NCBI RefSeq assembly: GCF_017357385.1
Contig: NZ_CP071632.1
Coordinates: 1,803,501-1,867,500, forward strand
Length of the DNA: 64,000 nucleotides
Origin: Rhizobium sp. NZLR1
Lineage (GTDB): Bacteria; Pseudomonadota; Alphaproteobacteria; Rhizobiales; Rhizobiaceae
Direction: 5' to 3'
Made by a program: the position numbers and the translations under genes. The notes beneath the pieces were generated by a model that saw only the letters and a list, made by a program, of their open reading frames with translations, was not told where the DNA came from and did no database searches. Positions 51,924-60,156 of this stretch are shown piece after piece. The stretch's first letter is position 1, and each line of letters begins with the position of its first letter.

Positions 51924-53099
51924 ATGACAATGGTCGAAGTGAGAGTTGCAGTGCTTGGCGCCTCGGGCTGGATGGGAAAGATCCACACGATGGCCTATCA
52001 GACCTTTGCGCATTTCTTCGGCGTCTCGGACGGGACGGCGCGGATCGTGGCGCTTGTCGATCGCAATCCTGACGCAGTCGAGGATCTCGGCAGCAGGGCG
52101 CCGGGTGCGCGGATCTATCAAGACTGGAAACTGGCGATCGCCGATCCTGAAGTCGATCTGATCGATATCTGCCTGCCTGACCACCTTCATTATCCTGTGG
52201 CCAAGGCGGCCCTGCTGGCCGGCAAGCATGTCTACTGCGAAAAGCCATTGGCAAACACCGCCGACGAGGCTCGGGAACTGGCAGACATCGCCAGGGAGAA
52301 GGGTGTCATTACCCGTGTCGGGCACGCCTTTCCCAGAAACCCCGTCCATGATCTGGCGAAAGACATCATTCAATCCGGCGAAATCGGCGAGATCAAGCTG
52401 TTCCGCGGCTGCCAGCACGTCGACATGTTTGGCGATCCGAACGCCCCCTTCATGTGGCGCGCCGATGGAAAGCTGGCGCCAACCGGGATCGTCGGCGACA
52501 CCGGCTCGCACATTTTCAGCTTCATGGATTTCCTGGTCGGCCGCGTCAGTTCCCTGATCGCTGACAATTTCATCGTGACGCCGCGCCGGCCCGTCGTCGA
52601 GGACCTTGCCTATGGCGAGCAGGTGAAGCTCATCGGCAACGAGGCCTGGGCTGATATTACCAACCCCGACGCGACCAACCTGCTGTGCCGGTTTGCCAAC
52701 GGCGCCGGCGGGATCGTCGATTTCAGCCGTGTCGCGACCGGCCGCAAGTTCATGCAGACCTACGAGGTCTACGGAACGAAAGGCAGCATCGCCTATACCT
52801 ATGACGAGATAAACCGGCTGCGCTTCTATTCCAACGACGACCGGACGGCGCGGCGCGGCTTCCGGGAGATCGACGTCGGGCCGGAAAATCCCACCTTCAA
52901 GGCTTTCCTTCCTCTGCCGAATTTCGGCATCGGCTACAATGAAAGCAAGATCATCGAGGTGGCCGAGGTCATCCGTTCGATCGTTGCAAACAAGCCGATG
53001 TGGCCGACATTCGATACGGGCCACCACATCTGCCAGATCGTCGATGCATGCATGGAGTCCTCCCGGCAGAAGCGCTGGGTCGACATCCCGTTGGGCTGA
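51924..53099 (+). CDS. Gfo/Idh/MocA family NAD(P)-dependent dehydrogenase
   Basis: 391 residues. N-terminal Rossmann motif VLGASGWMGKIH, the EKPLA nicotinamide motif (YCEKPLANTADEA), and a C-terminal domain with GDTGSHIFSF, which supplies the conserved Asp and His. Family members oxidise sugars, cyclitols or anhydrosugars at a ring hydroxyl. TAAGGAGTA precedes the ATG. Six bases after the GMC gene and immediately before the flavoprotein gene. Confidence 0.93.
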   Translation: MTMVEVRVAVLGASGWMGKIHTMAYQTFAHFFGVSDGTARIVALVDRNPDAVEDLGSRAPGARIYQDWKLAIADPEVDLIDICLPDHLHYPVAKAALLAGKHVYCEKPLANTADEARELADIAREKGVITRVGHAFPRNPVHDLAKDIIQSGEIGEIKLFRGCQHVDMFGDPNAPFMWRADGKLAPTGIVGDTGSHIFSFMDFLVGRVSSLIADNFIVTPRRPVVEDLAYGEQVKLIGNEAWADITNPDATNLLCRFANGAGGIVDFSRVATGRKFMQTYEVYGTKGSIAYTYDEINRLRFYSNDDRTARRGFREIDVGPENPTFKAFLPLPNFGIGYNESKIIEVAEVIRSIVANKPMWPTFDTGHHICQIVDACMESSRQKRWVDIPLG

Positions 53100-55190
53100 A
53101 TGCCAATGACCAGAGCTGTTCCGCAGGAAATTCTTGACGCACTGACCGATGTCGACATGCCGCGCCTTCCACCCGAGGCTTCCTCATCGGAAGCGGTCCG
53201 GCTCGCCGGCGTCGAGCTGCCGGTCTACCGAGCCGGCTGCGTCGTCGTCGGATCCGGTGCTGCAGGTCTGCGCGCCGCGGTGGAAATGAAGCGGCGCGGC
53301 GATGACGTCGTCATCGTCAGCCAGAGCGCCTGGGGCGGAACCTCGGCCTGTTCGGGATCGGACAAGCAGACCCTTCACACGGCAAACACGGCGGATCAGG
53401 GCGACAATTACAAGGCGATGGCCCGTGCCGTCCGCAGCGGCGGCGCAATGGACGAGGATACGGCCTATGTCGAGGCTGTCGGCTCATCCCGGATGATGGC
53501 GTCGCTGCAGTTCCTCGGCCTGCCGCTGCCGCAGGATCCGCTCGGCGGAACTTTGAGATACCAGACTGACCACGACGACGTCGGCCGCGCCACCAGCTGC
53601 GGTCCGCGCACCTCGCGCTTGATGGTCAAGGTGCTGGCTGAAGAGGCGATCCGGCTCGACGTGCCGTTCTATAACCAGACCACCGCCGTCAAAATCCTCA
53701 CCGAAGGCGAAGGGGCGGACCGCCACGTCGTCGGCATACTGGCCATGCGCGCCAGTGACCGCACAGGGCAGAACCCGCTCGGCATTGCGTTGTTCGTCAG
53801 TGGAGTGATCGTGCTGGCGGCTGGCGGGCCTGGAGAACTCTATCGCGACAGCGTTTATCCCAACGGCTGTTTCGGTTCCCTCGGACTGGCGCTCGAGGCA
53901 GGTGTCGAACTCGTCAACCTCACAGAGAGCCAGTTCGGCATCGGAACGCGCCGGGAAGGTTTTCCGTGGAATCTGTCGGGCACTTACGTCCAGGCGATCC
54001 CGCATATCTACTCGGTCGATGCGGAAGGCACCGAGCACCACTTCCTGGCGCAATATTACCGCACGACGCAAGAGCTGGCGTCGAATGTCTTCCGCAAGGG
54101 CTACCAGTGGCCATTTCATGCGACGCGCATGCTGGACTTCGGCTCGAGCCTGGTGGATCTCGCGATATCAAGCGAAACCGCCGCCGGGCGGCGTGTCTTC
54201 ATGGACTTCAATCGCAATCCCCTGCCGGTACCAGGCGACCTGCCGTTCAGCCTCGAAAGGCTGGACGACGACGTCCGCCTCTATCTCGGCAAGGCCGGCG
54301 CTGGCCAAGACGTGCCGATCGATCGCTTGAAGCACATGAACCCGCTCGCGATCGAGCTCTACCGCCGCTACAAGATCGACATCGCCGCCGAGCCGCTGGA
54401 ATTCGCCGTCAACAACCAGCACATGAATGGCGGCATCATGGTCGACACCTGGGGCCGCAGCAATCTTGCCGGCTGTTATGCTGTCGGAGAAGCGGCGGGT
54501 ACCCATGGGGTGACGAGGCCGGGAGGAGCGGCGCTCAATGCCGGGCAAGTCTTCGGCACCCGGGTGGCCGAGCACATCGGCGCGAGCGGTAGAGCGAAGC
54601 GGCCCGCCACAGGGGATAAATCAGGTATCGCCGAGGCAGGTGTTGCCGATCTGCTTTCCGCCCTTCGGACTGAAAGCCCGCTCACCGTCAAATCGATTCG
54701 CTCAGCAGTGCAGTCGCGAATGAGCGAGAAGGCCGGCATCATCTGCGATGAGCAGAGCGTCGGCGAGGCCTTGATCGAGGCTCGGAAGCTGAGTGCTGAG
54801 ATTCGCGCTGATGGCGTCGCCTACGGTCGCGCAGCCGAGGCGGTCCGAGGCGTGCAATGGCGGCATATGGCGCTCGCCTCCGAAGCGGTGCTCAGCGCGC
54901 TTGATTTCTTCATACGAAGGGGAGGCGGCAGCCGCGGAGCGCGAGCGATATGTGATCCGCAAGGCGAATCCATTCCGCATGCGAGCGCAGGTCTGTTAGA
55001 ACAATATCGCTTCCGTAGGGAACGCGAAGCGCATCGGGATGAGCAGATCGTCGTTCGGCTCGAGGGCGATGAGATCAAGCTTTCGACGCGCCCGAACCGC
55101 GCTGTGGATGAAAACGCCAAGTCCTTCTTCGAGCGAGACTGGCCAGCCTGGCTGACTGGCCGCATTTATGATCTGGGCGCGAATGAATGA
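53100..55190 (+). CDS. Fumarate reductase/succinate dehydrogenase-type flavoprotein
   Basis: 696 residues. The FAD-binding motif VVVGSGAAGLRAAVEM starts at 48; the family's C-terminal FAD segment AVGEAAGTHGVTRPGGAALNAGQV is present. The capping region and a helical C-terminal domain (to FFERDWPAWLTGRI) are retained. No iron-sulfur or membrane-anchor partner is nearby, so it may be a soluble oxidase or dehydrogenase. The ATG begins one base after the previous stop; another ATG lies two codons on. Last gene of the LacI-led operon. Confidence 0.88.
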   Translation: MPMTRAVPQEILDALTDVDMPRLPPEASSSEAVRLAGVELPVYRAGCVVVGSGAAGLRAAVEMKRRGDDVVIVSQSAWGGTSACSGSDKQTLHTANTADQGDNYKAMARAVRSGGAMDEDTAYVEAVGSSRMMASLQFLGLPLPQDPLGGTLRYQTDHDDVGRATSCGPRTSRLMVKVLAEEAIRLDVPFYNQTTAVKILTEGEGADRHVVGILAMRASDRTGQNPLGIALFVSGVIVLAAGGPGELYRDSVYPNGCFGSLGLALEAGVELVNLTESQFGIGTRREGFPWNLSGTYVQAIPHIYSVDAEGTEHHFLAQYYRTTQELASNVFRKGYQWPFHATRMLDFGSSLVDLAISSETAAGRRVFMDFNRNPLPVPGDLPFSLERLDDDVRLYLGKAGAGQDVPIDRLKHMNPLAIELYRRYKIDIAAEPLEFAVNNQHMNGGIMVDTWGRSNLAGCYAVGEAAGTHGVTRPGGAALNAGQVFGTRVAEHIGASGRAKRPATGDKSGIAEAGVADLLSALRTESPLTVKSIRSAVQSRMSEKAGIICDEQSVGEALIEARKLSAEIRADGVAYGRAAEAVRGVQWRHMALASEAVLSALDFFIRRGGGSRGARAICDPQGESIPHASAGLLEQYRFRREREAHRDEQIVVRLEGDEIKLSTRPNRAVDENAKSFFERDWPAWLTGRIYDLGANE

Positions 55191-55225
55191 GTTGACGATG
55201 ATCGGAACCGCCTCCCGGCGGGCGA

Positions 55226-55408
55226 TCAATCGGGATTGGCGACCGGGGGCGGAATCCGCACGCGCCCGGTGTCGTCAGAGCCTTCGGCGACCGCTTCCTC
55301 GCTTTTGCGCACGTGCCTTGGCGGATCCTTTCCTTCGATCGGCTTCGGCGACAGCTGGTCGTCAGCCTGGATCTCGTCGGAGTTCAGGTAATTCTTGCTT
55401 TCTGCCAT
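55226..55408 (-). CDS. Small hydrophilic hypothetical protein
   Basis: 60 residues from MAESKNYLNSDEIQADDQLS; CGGAAG lies upstream. Highly charged, proline-rich at the end (RIPPPVANPD), no membrane segment, probably disordered. Its 5' end overlaps the tail of the upstream minus-strand gene. No family recognised. Confidence 0.5.
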   Translation of the reverse strand: MAESKNYLNSDEIQADDQLSPKPIEGKDPPRHVRKSEEAVAEGSDDTGRVRIPPPVANPD

Positions 55409-55640
55409 AGCAGTCACTTCCGATTGGAGAACTGCGGGGCAGGGATGCGATCCTTCGGACTAGCCGGCCTGTCTCTGGGTCGGCGTCGGTGACACCGTCG
55501 CCCGCCTCGCGGCTGCTGCCTATATTGATGGGAGGCTTTCGCTGTTCGTCGATATTGGTTTCCGGCAGTTCGTCCTGGGTATCCTCGTTCAACGGCTTCG
55601 GCGGAAGCTTTGCGGAATTGGGGATGGAATTCGTGGGCAT
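55362..55640 (-). CDS. Small hydrophilic hypothetical protein with stress-type promoter
   Basis: 92 residues beginning MPTNSIPNSAKLPPKPLNED, AAAGGAGA just upstream. Charged, Pro/Asn-rich and probably disordered, with the acidic motif GDGVTDADPETGRLVRR. The last 20 or so residues overlap the next gene in another frame, which may mean the natural end is earlier and a frameshift has extended it. A GGAAC-N16-AGTT promoter candidate precedes it. Confidence 0.6.
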   Translation of the reverse strand: MPTNSIPNSAKLPPKPLNEDTQDELPETNIDEQRKPPINIGSSREAGDGVTDADPETGRLVRRIASLPRSSPIGSDCYGRKQELPELRRDPG

Positions 55641-55662
55641 AGGTCAATCTCCTTTGCGAGCT

Positions 55663-55687
55663 AACTCCAGCCGGCATCGTAGGTTCC
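55663..55687 (-). promoter_or_regulatory. EcfG-like promoter candidate
   Basis: Minus-strand GGAAC (55687-55683), exactly 16 bases, then AGTT (55666-55663), one base from the rhizobial general-stress consensus GGAAC-N16-CGTT. The leader to the ATG at 55640 would be about 16 bases. Confidence 0.5.
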
Positions 55688-55718
55688 TTGCTGCGCCTGC
55701 GATCGACGGCATCTCGGC

Positions 55719-56510
55719 TCACACGGCTTCGGCGGCGGGAACAACGAGCTCGATCATGACGGGTGCGTGATCGCTGGTATGCTCCCAGCCTCGCGGGTTT
55801 TTCCGGACGGTCGCCGATCGCAGCCATGGCGCGACGGCCGGGCTGAGCAGGAAGTGGTCGATCCGCAGCCCCGCATCGCGTTCGAAGCTGTTCCGCCAGT
55901 ATTTCCAGAAGGTGTAGATGCGCTCTTCCGGATGCAGATGCCGGACGGCGTCGGTCCAGCCCTGGGCGACGAGATTGGCATAGGCCTTGCGGACTTCGGG
56001 CCTGAATAGGGCGTCGTCCAGCCAGCGTTCGGGTTTGTAGACGTCGATCTCCGTCGGCATGACGTTGAAGTCGCCGGCGAGGATCGAAGGCACTTCGAGT
56101 TCGAGGAGTTCGGCGGCGTATTCGCGCAGGCGGCGGAACCAGCGGAGTTTATAATCGAACTTGACGCTGGGGAAGGGATTGCCGTTCGGCAGATACAGGC
56201 ATCCGATCACGACGCCGTCGATGACGGCTTCGATATAGCGGCTGTGTGTGTCATCGGGGTCGCCGGGAAGTCCGCGCCGGGTCAGGATCGGTGTCTTGCC
56301 CTTCGCCAGGATGGCAACGCCGTTCCAGGATTTTTGTCCGTGCCAGACGGCGCCGTAGCCGGATCGTTCGATTTCCTTTCGCGGAAACCTGGCGTCGTCT
56401 GTCTTAAGCTCCTGGAGGCAGACGACATCAGGGGCGTCCTCCTTCAGCCAGCGCAACAGGATCGGCAGCCGTCCATTGATTCCGTTGACATTGTAGGTTG
56501 CGATTTTCAC
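55719..56510 (-). CDS. xthA: Exodeoxyribonuclease III
   Basis: Abasic-site endonuclease and 3'-5' exonuclease of base-excision repair. 263 residues, beginning MKIATYNVNGINGRLP, with the metal-ligand segment CLQELKTDD, active-site AGDFNVMPTEIDV and C-terminal TSDHAPV. All catalytic residues of the family are in place. It may be one of several xth paralogues. Confidence 0.95.
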   Translation of the reverse strand: MKIATYNVNGINGRLPILLRWLKEDAPDVVCLQELKTDDARFPRKEIERSGYGAVWHGQKSWNGVAILAKGKTPILTRRGLPGDPDDTHSRYIEAVIDGVVIGCLYLPNGNPFPSVKFDYKLRWFRRLREYAAELLELEVPSILAGDFNVMPTEIDVYKPERWLDDALFRPEVRKAYANLVAQGWTDAVRHLHPEERIYTFWKYWRNSFERDAGLRIDHFLLSPAVAPWLRSATVRKNPRGWEHTSDHAPVMIELVVPAAEAV

Positions 56511-56528
56511 AAGACTTCCGGGAAGCTA

Positions 56529-56633
56529 ATGCATGTCGCCCAGAAGGGCGCAGCGGTTCCGGGATAACGACATGCATAAAAACAAAGGACTAAAGCGCGC
56601 CGCATGAATCAAATTTGATGCGACGCGCTTTAG
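56529..56633. repeat. Rhizobial intergenic repeat, family A, copy 2
   Basis: Partner of 25106-25210. The copy contains GCAGCGGTT, GGATAACGACATGCAT and a terminal palindrome GCGCG...CGCGC around GAATCAAATTTGATGC. It fills the gap between xthA and the DUF883-like gene. Confidence 0.75.
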
Positions 56634-56642
56634 GCTGGCTCC

Positions 56643-57140
56643 TCAACGCGTCGCACCGAAGACGAAGGCTATGCCGGCGACGATCGCCACTGCGGTCAGC
56701 GGCTGCCGGCGTATCCGATTCTCGATCTCGTGGACGAAGCTGCTCGCTTCCGCCTTCGCCAGGCGCGCTGTTCCTGAAGCCAGTTCCGAAGCGGTTTCCG
56801 CCACTCGACTTGCGTCTTTCTGAAGCGTCCGCATTTCCCCTCGATCGGCATCGACGCCTGCGGAAGAGCCGCCGGTTTCGCCGGTCGAGCGCAGGGCCTG
56901 ATCGACGAACGGAAATGCCTCGTCGAGCCTGGTGGGATCGGGCTCTCGTTTCACCCGCTCAGCCGCCTCGACGTCGCTGCGGCCGGCAGGAATTGAGGTA
57001 TGGGTAGCAGACACTGGGTCGGAGGCCGGAAAGGTGCCCTCGATACCTCTGTCGAGCTCGCCTTTTTGGGCCTGCTTCCGCTGCTCTGCCTGTTCTTTTC
57101 GCATGGACTGGACTGCGGGGGATTCGTTCGGGTTTGCCAT
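56643..57140 (-). CDS. DUF883/ElaB-like C-terminally anchored protein
   Basis: 165 residues from MANPNESPAVQSMRKEQ with GAGGAAACAG upstream. The N-terminal half is hydrophilic (GTFPASDPVSATHTS). A helical region (DASRVAETASELASGTARLAK) leads to the C-terminal motif RIRRQPLTAVAIVAGIAFVF, the membrane anchor of ElaB/YqjD-type proteins. Such proteins are often stress-induced; a GGAAC lies 52 bases upstream but its -10 partner is poor. Confidence 0.75.
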   Translation of the reverse strand: MANPNESPAVQSMRKEQAEQRKQAQKGELDRGIEGTFPASDPVSATHTSIPAGRSDVEAAERVKREPDPTRLDEAFPFVDQALRSTGETGGSSAGVDADRGEMRTLQKDASRVAETASELASGTARLAKAEASSFVHEIENRIRRQPLTAVAIVAGIAFVFGATR

Positions 57141-57455
57141 CACTGTTTCCTCTGTTGCTCTTCGACAATCAAATCGGCGGCGCGGAAAGAAGTTCCAGAA
57201 AAATGCATTCTCCCTCATGCGGCAATACATCAACGAGGCGGCGAAGGTCACGAATGGCGCGCGGCGCAGTCTATCTCTCGCAATGATCGTTCGGAATTCC
57301 TTGCTCGTGGACTTGGCTATGGGTAAGCCGGACTAAAGTCCTGCCCTTTCTAGTACCTTAGGTCCGGTTGCATTTGATCTTCGGAACAGCGAAAATTGTC
57401 ATGCGCCTATTCCGCGTAGGAAACGGCGGAGAACGGACGAACGAGGCTATATAGG
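57141..57455. other. Divergent intergenic region
   Basis: 315 bases between the DUF883-like and Gly-rich genes. GGAAC occurs on the minus strand at 57196-57192 (N16, then GATT) and on the plus strand at 57383-57387 (N16, then CGCC). Both are only partial EcfG matches. No gene is seen. Confidence 0.4.
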
Positions 57456-57980
57456 ATGACTCTCTCGAAACGCGATTTTCTGAGGTGGGGCGGCAGCACG
57501 GCCGCAGCCCTCGTCGCTGTTGCATCGCCGGTGACATTGAACCTTGGCGGCTCCCTTCCCGTTCTGGCGGTCGAAAGCGCGCAGGCTAAGGACGGCAACA
57601 ACGGGAATGGCGGCGGCAATGGCAACGGCAACGGGGGAGGGAATGGCAACGGGGGAGGAAACGGTAACGGCGGCGGCAACGGGAACGGCAACGGGGGAGG
57701 GAGCGGCAACGGGAACGGGAACGGCGGTTCCGGGAATAGTGCCGGTGGAAGCTCCAGCAATAGTGCCGGATCCTCTTCCTCTGCCAAAGGGACCTCACAA
57801 GAATCGGGGGCGAGAGCGATCGAAGCTTCCGATGGTTCGATCGACGTCCGCCATGCAAACGGCATTACCGAAACCCTGCGGCGTGGCCGTTACGTCATGA
57901 AGGACGGAAAAGGCAGAACGATCATAAGCCGGCAAGCGACTGCAAATGATGCCAGCCGGTTAGGCCGCTACCTTCGCTAA
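57456..57980 (+). CDS. Exported Gly/Asn-repeat protein
   Basis: 174 residues. The N-terminus SKRDFLRWGG followed by a hydrophobic stretch and AQA-K looks like a KR-type Tat signal (cleavage near 44). Residues 46-92 are nearly pure Gly/Asn in GNGGGN units; 93-115 are Ser/Gly. A small C-terminal domain (DGSIDVRHANGITETLRRGRYV) ends the protein. A secreted or envelope-associated low-complexity protein of unknown role. Confidence 0.75.
   Translation: MTLSKRDFLRWGGSTAAALVAVASPVTLNLGGSLPVLAVESAQAKDGNNGNGGGNGNGNGGGNGNGGGNGNGGGNGNGNGGGSGNGNGNGGSGNSAGGSSSNSAGSSSSAKGTSQESGARAIEASDGSIDVRHANGITETLRRGRYVMKDGKGRTIISRQATANDASRLGRYLR
57594..57730 (+). repeat. Tandem GGCAAC/GGGGGA short repeats within the Gly-rich gene
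   Basis: About 137 bases of imperfect 6- to 18-base units encoding Gly and Asn. Length variation between strains by slippage is expected. The antisense proline-rich frame here is an artefact of this repeat. Confidence 0.8.
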
Positions 57981-58032
57981 GGAGCCGCAAAGTGGGTGGT
58001 GCGGGCAGCGCCTGTTCTGTTGCTGAGTCAGG

Positions 58033-58081
58033 ACATGAGGTCGTCGGAAAACCCGCTCACCCTTTTCGGCAGCATGCTCTA
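58033..58081. repeat. Rhizobial palindromic repeat, family B, copy 2 (degenerate)
   Basis: Matches 28306-28355: shared GGAAAACCCGCTCAC-like core, TTTTCGG and ATGCTCT ends with several changes. The last bases provide the stop codon of the convergent response regulator. Confidence 0.75.
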
Positions 58082-58702
58082 GCGCCGTTCGCGCCATTGG
58101 AGAGCCGCTTCAGTCCTGTTCGTGACGCCGAGCTTGCTCAGAATCTGTGTCATATGGTGCTTCACCGTCTTTTCCTGAAGGTTGAGACGCAAGCCGATAT
58201 GTTTGTTTGACAGGCCTTGAGAGACCAGATCCATCACCTCGCGTTCTCGTGGCGTCAGACTGTTCTTATCGGGTGCGCTGCCATGCAGCGAATTCTCCAT
58301 GACCTTCGTCGACATTGTCGGCGAGATATACCGTGAGCCACTCAGCACCGTCTGGATGGCTTCGACGAGACCACGCGATCCGACACCTTTGAGAACATAG
58401 CCCATCGCGCCCTGTTGAAGGGCTGCCAGCAGCGTGTCCACCTCCTCCGATACCGTCAGCATCAGCACTTTCGTTGTCGGGCTACGCGTCAGCACATCGC
58501 CGATCGCCGACAGTCCGCCACCGGGCATCGAGACATCGAGAAGCATGATGTCGGGATGGCTGGTGGCAGCGATCATCACTGCATCATTGCTGCTGGCACC
58601 TTCGCCAACGACGGCAAAGTTGCTGATCTCCGAGAGGCTGCGCGTAACGCCCTCGCGAAAAAGCGGATGGTCGTCCACGACGCCGATAGTGATTGATGTC
58701 AT
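58079..58702 (-). CDS. NarL/FixJ family response regulator
   Basis: 207 residues. Receiver domain with acidic pair D10/D11, phosphoacceptor D56 (LLDVSMPG) and K105 (YVLKG). C-terminal LuxR-type helix-turn-helix from 149 (LTPREREVMDLVSQGLSNKH). The stop codon lies in a degenerate palindromic repeat. Starts two bases after the kinase stop, so the two form one operon. Target genes unknown. Confidence 0.95.
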   Translation of the reverse strand: MTSITIGVVDDHPLFREGVTRSLSEISNFAVVGEGASSNDAVMIAATSHPDIMLLDVSMPGGGLSAIGDVLTRSPTTKVLMLTVSEEVDTLLAALQQGAMGYVLKGVGSRGLVEAIQTVLSGSRYISPTMSTKVMENSLHGSAPDKNSLTPREREVMDLVSQGLSNKHIGLRLNLQEKTVKHHMTQILSKLGVTNRTEAALQWRERR

Positions 58703-58704
58703 CC

Positions 58705-60093
58705 CTAGTCTCCCATTTCCATAGGCTCGAAGGTCATGGTCACCGTCGTGCCTCCTTCGCCTGTCTTGACGTCGAAGGATCCTCCGAGGCTGTCGATGCG
58801 TTCGCGAAGTCCGACAAGGCCCAGGCTCGTAGGCCTCACCTCGGTCGGATCGAAGCCATCGCCGCGGTCGCTGACCTCGACGTGAACATCACCATTGCGC
58901 GAGACGGCTCTTACGGCCTGCTGTACGCCGCCGCCATGGCGATACGCATTGTTCAACGCTTCCTGAACGAAGCGATAGATGCAGATCTTTACGGCAGGAG
59001 CGGGTTCGGGTCCATTGTCGTCGATGATTGTTTCGACATGGGTTTCGGTCTTGCGCTGGTGTGCTTCGACCACCCGCGCGACGATCTCGGCGATCGAGGA
59101 TTTCTCGATTTGCGGTAGCACCAGGCCGCTGCAAATATTGCGGATCTCGGTCATCGCCTCTGCAAGGCTCGAGCGTATCCAGGCGAGTTCCTTTTCACGC
59201 GTTTCGGGCTGGGTCGACGCATTGATCAACAGATCGCTGTCCAGCCGCAGTGAGGCATAAGCAATGTGCTGGGCCGGCCCGTCGTGCAGATCGGCACCGA
59301 TGCTGCGTAGATAGGTTTCGTTGAGCGCCGCCGCCCGCTGGGAGGCGCGCTGCAGCCGCCGCTGGAGCCCGCGATTCTCCTCCAAAAGTGCCGACAGTTC
59401 ATTGACCCGTTCTTTGAGATCCTTGCGTTGCGCCTCTATCGTGCGGCTGCCCCGAAAGACCAGAACGGAGAGAACAAGGAAAAAGACTGCTGTCAGGGCG
59501 GCGACGGCGCCCCAACTGCGGAGCCTGGCATGCGCCAGACTGTCGCCTAATCCTTCTGCCGTCTCGTAGAACTCGATGACGGCGACCGCCTGTCCGGACC
59601 ATGGCTGGAGCACAGGATTGTAGATTTCCATGAGCGGCCTGCCGAGCGCGCGCTCCTTGTCGCTTTCCGGATCGCTTGCGACCTCGTAGCGGGCGACGAG
59701 AGACCCTGCGAACGCGTTTCGAAGCTTGCCGTTTACCGCAAACTTCTTGCCCACCAGCTCCTTCTCATTCGAATAGAGGATAGTTCCGTCGCTTCGCCAC
59801 AGCTTGAACGAAACAAGACGCCTGCCGAGCGCGCCCTGACCAAGCGTCTCGTCCAGAGCCTGAGCGCTGCCTTCGTCGAGCGGTATTGCTTTTTGCATGT
59901 CGGGAAGCAGCGGCGCGACCACGCTGTCCACGTAGAGCGCCGTCGCAGCACCGGAGTTGTGGATGACCGCCTCCTCTATGAGGTGGGTGACGAGAATGCC
60001 AACCAGGAACATGGCCGCGATCGATATGAGCCCACCCGCGATGAAGAACTGGGAGGCGAGTGAGCGGGCATTCCAGCGGCGAAGCCAAATCAT
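58705..60093 (-). CDS. NarL-type sensor histidine kinase
   Basis: 462 residues. Membrane helices at about 14-38 and 193-213 enclose a periplasmic sensor region of about 150 residues without a recognised domain. A coiled coil (220-260) leads to the HisKA_3 box with H270 (GADLHDGPAQHIA), then the ATPase domain (QEALNNAYRHGGG, DRGDGFD, GLVGLRERI). Cognate of the response regulator downstream; signal unknown. Confidence 0.94.
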   Translation of the reverse strand: MIWLRRWNARSLASQFFIAGGLISIAAMFLVGILVTHLIEEAVIHNSGAATALYVDSVVAPLLPDMQKAIPLDEGSAQALDETLGQGALGRRLVSFKLWRSDGTILYSNEKELVGKKFAVNGKLRNAFAGSLVARYEVASDPESDKERALGRPLMEIYNPVLQPWSGQAVAVIEFYETAEGLGDSLAHARLRSWGAVAALTAVFFLVLSVLVFRGSRTIEAQRKDLKERVNELSALLEENRGLQRRLQRASQRAAALNETYLRSIGADLHDGPAQHIAYASLRLDSDLLINASTQPETREKELAWIRSSLAEAMTEIRNICSGLVLPQIEKSSIAEIVARVVEAHQRKTETHVETIIDDNGPEPAPAVKICIYRFVQEALNNAYRHGGGVQQAVRAVSRNGDVHVEVSDRGDGFDPTEVRPTSLGLVGLRERIDSLGGSFDVKTGEGGTTVTMTFEPMEMGD

Positions 60094-60156
60094 TTTGATA
60101 CCGGTAAGAGACTTGCCGACTAACCTATCGCTTCCTCAAAATTTTTCCAGACAGCG

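Noticed and set aside
56601..56622. Possible second anaerobox (ATCAAATTTGAT)
   Set aside because: The half-sites are in the opposite order to TTGAT-N4-ATCAA, and the sequence belongs to the family A repeat.
57383..57407. EcfG promoter for the Gly-rich gene
   Set aside because: GGAAC and 16-base spacing are present, but the -10 reads CGCC, two bases off; not called as a feature.
57407..57865. Proline/leucine/phenylalanine-rich protein antisense to the Gly-rich gene
   Set aside because: The PPLPFP-like repeats are the reverse complement of the GGCAAC repeats.
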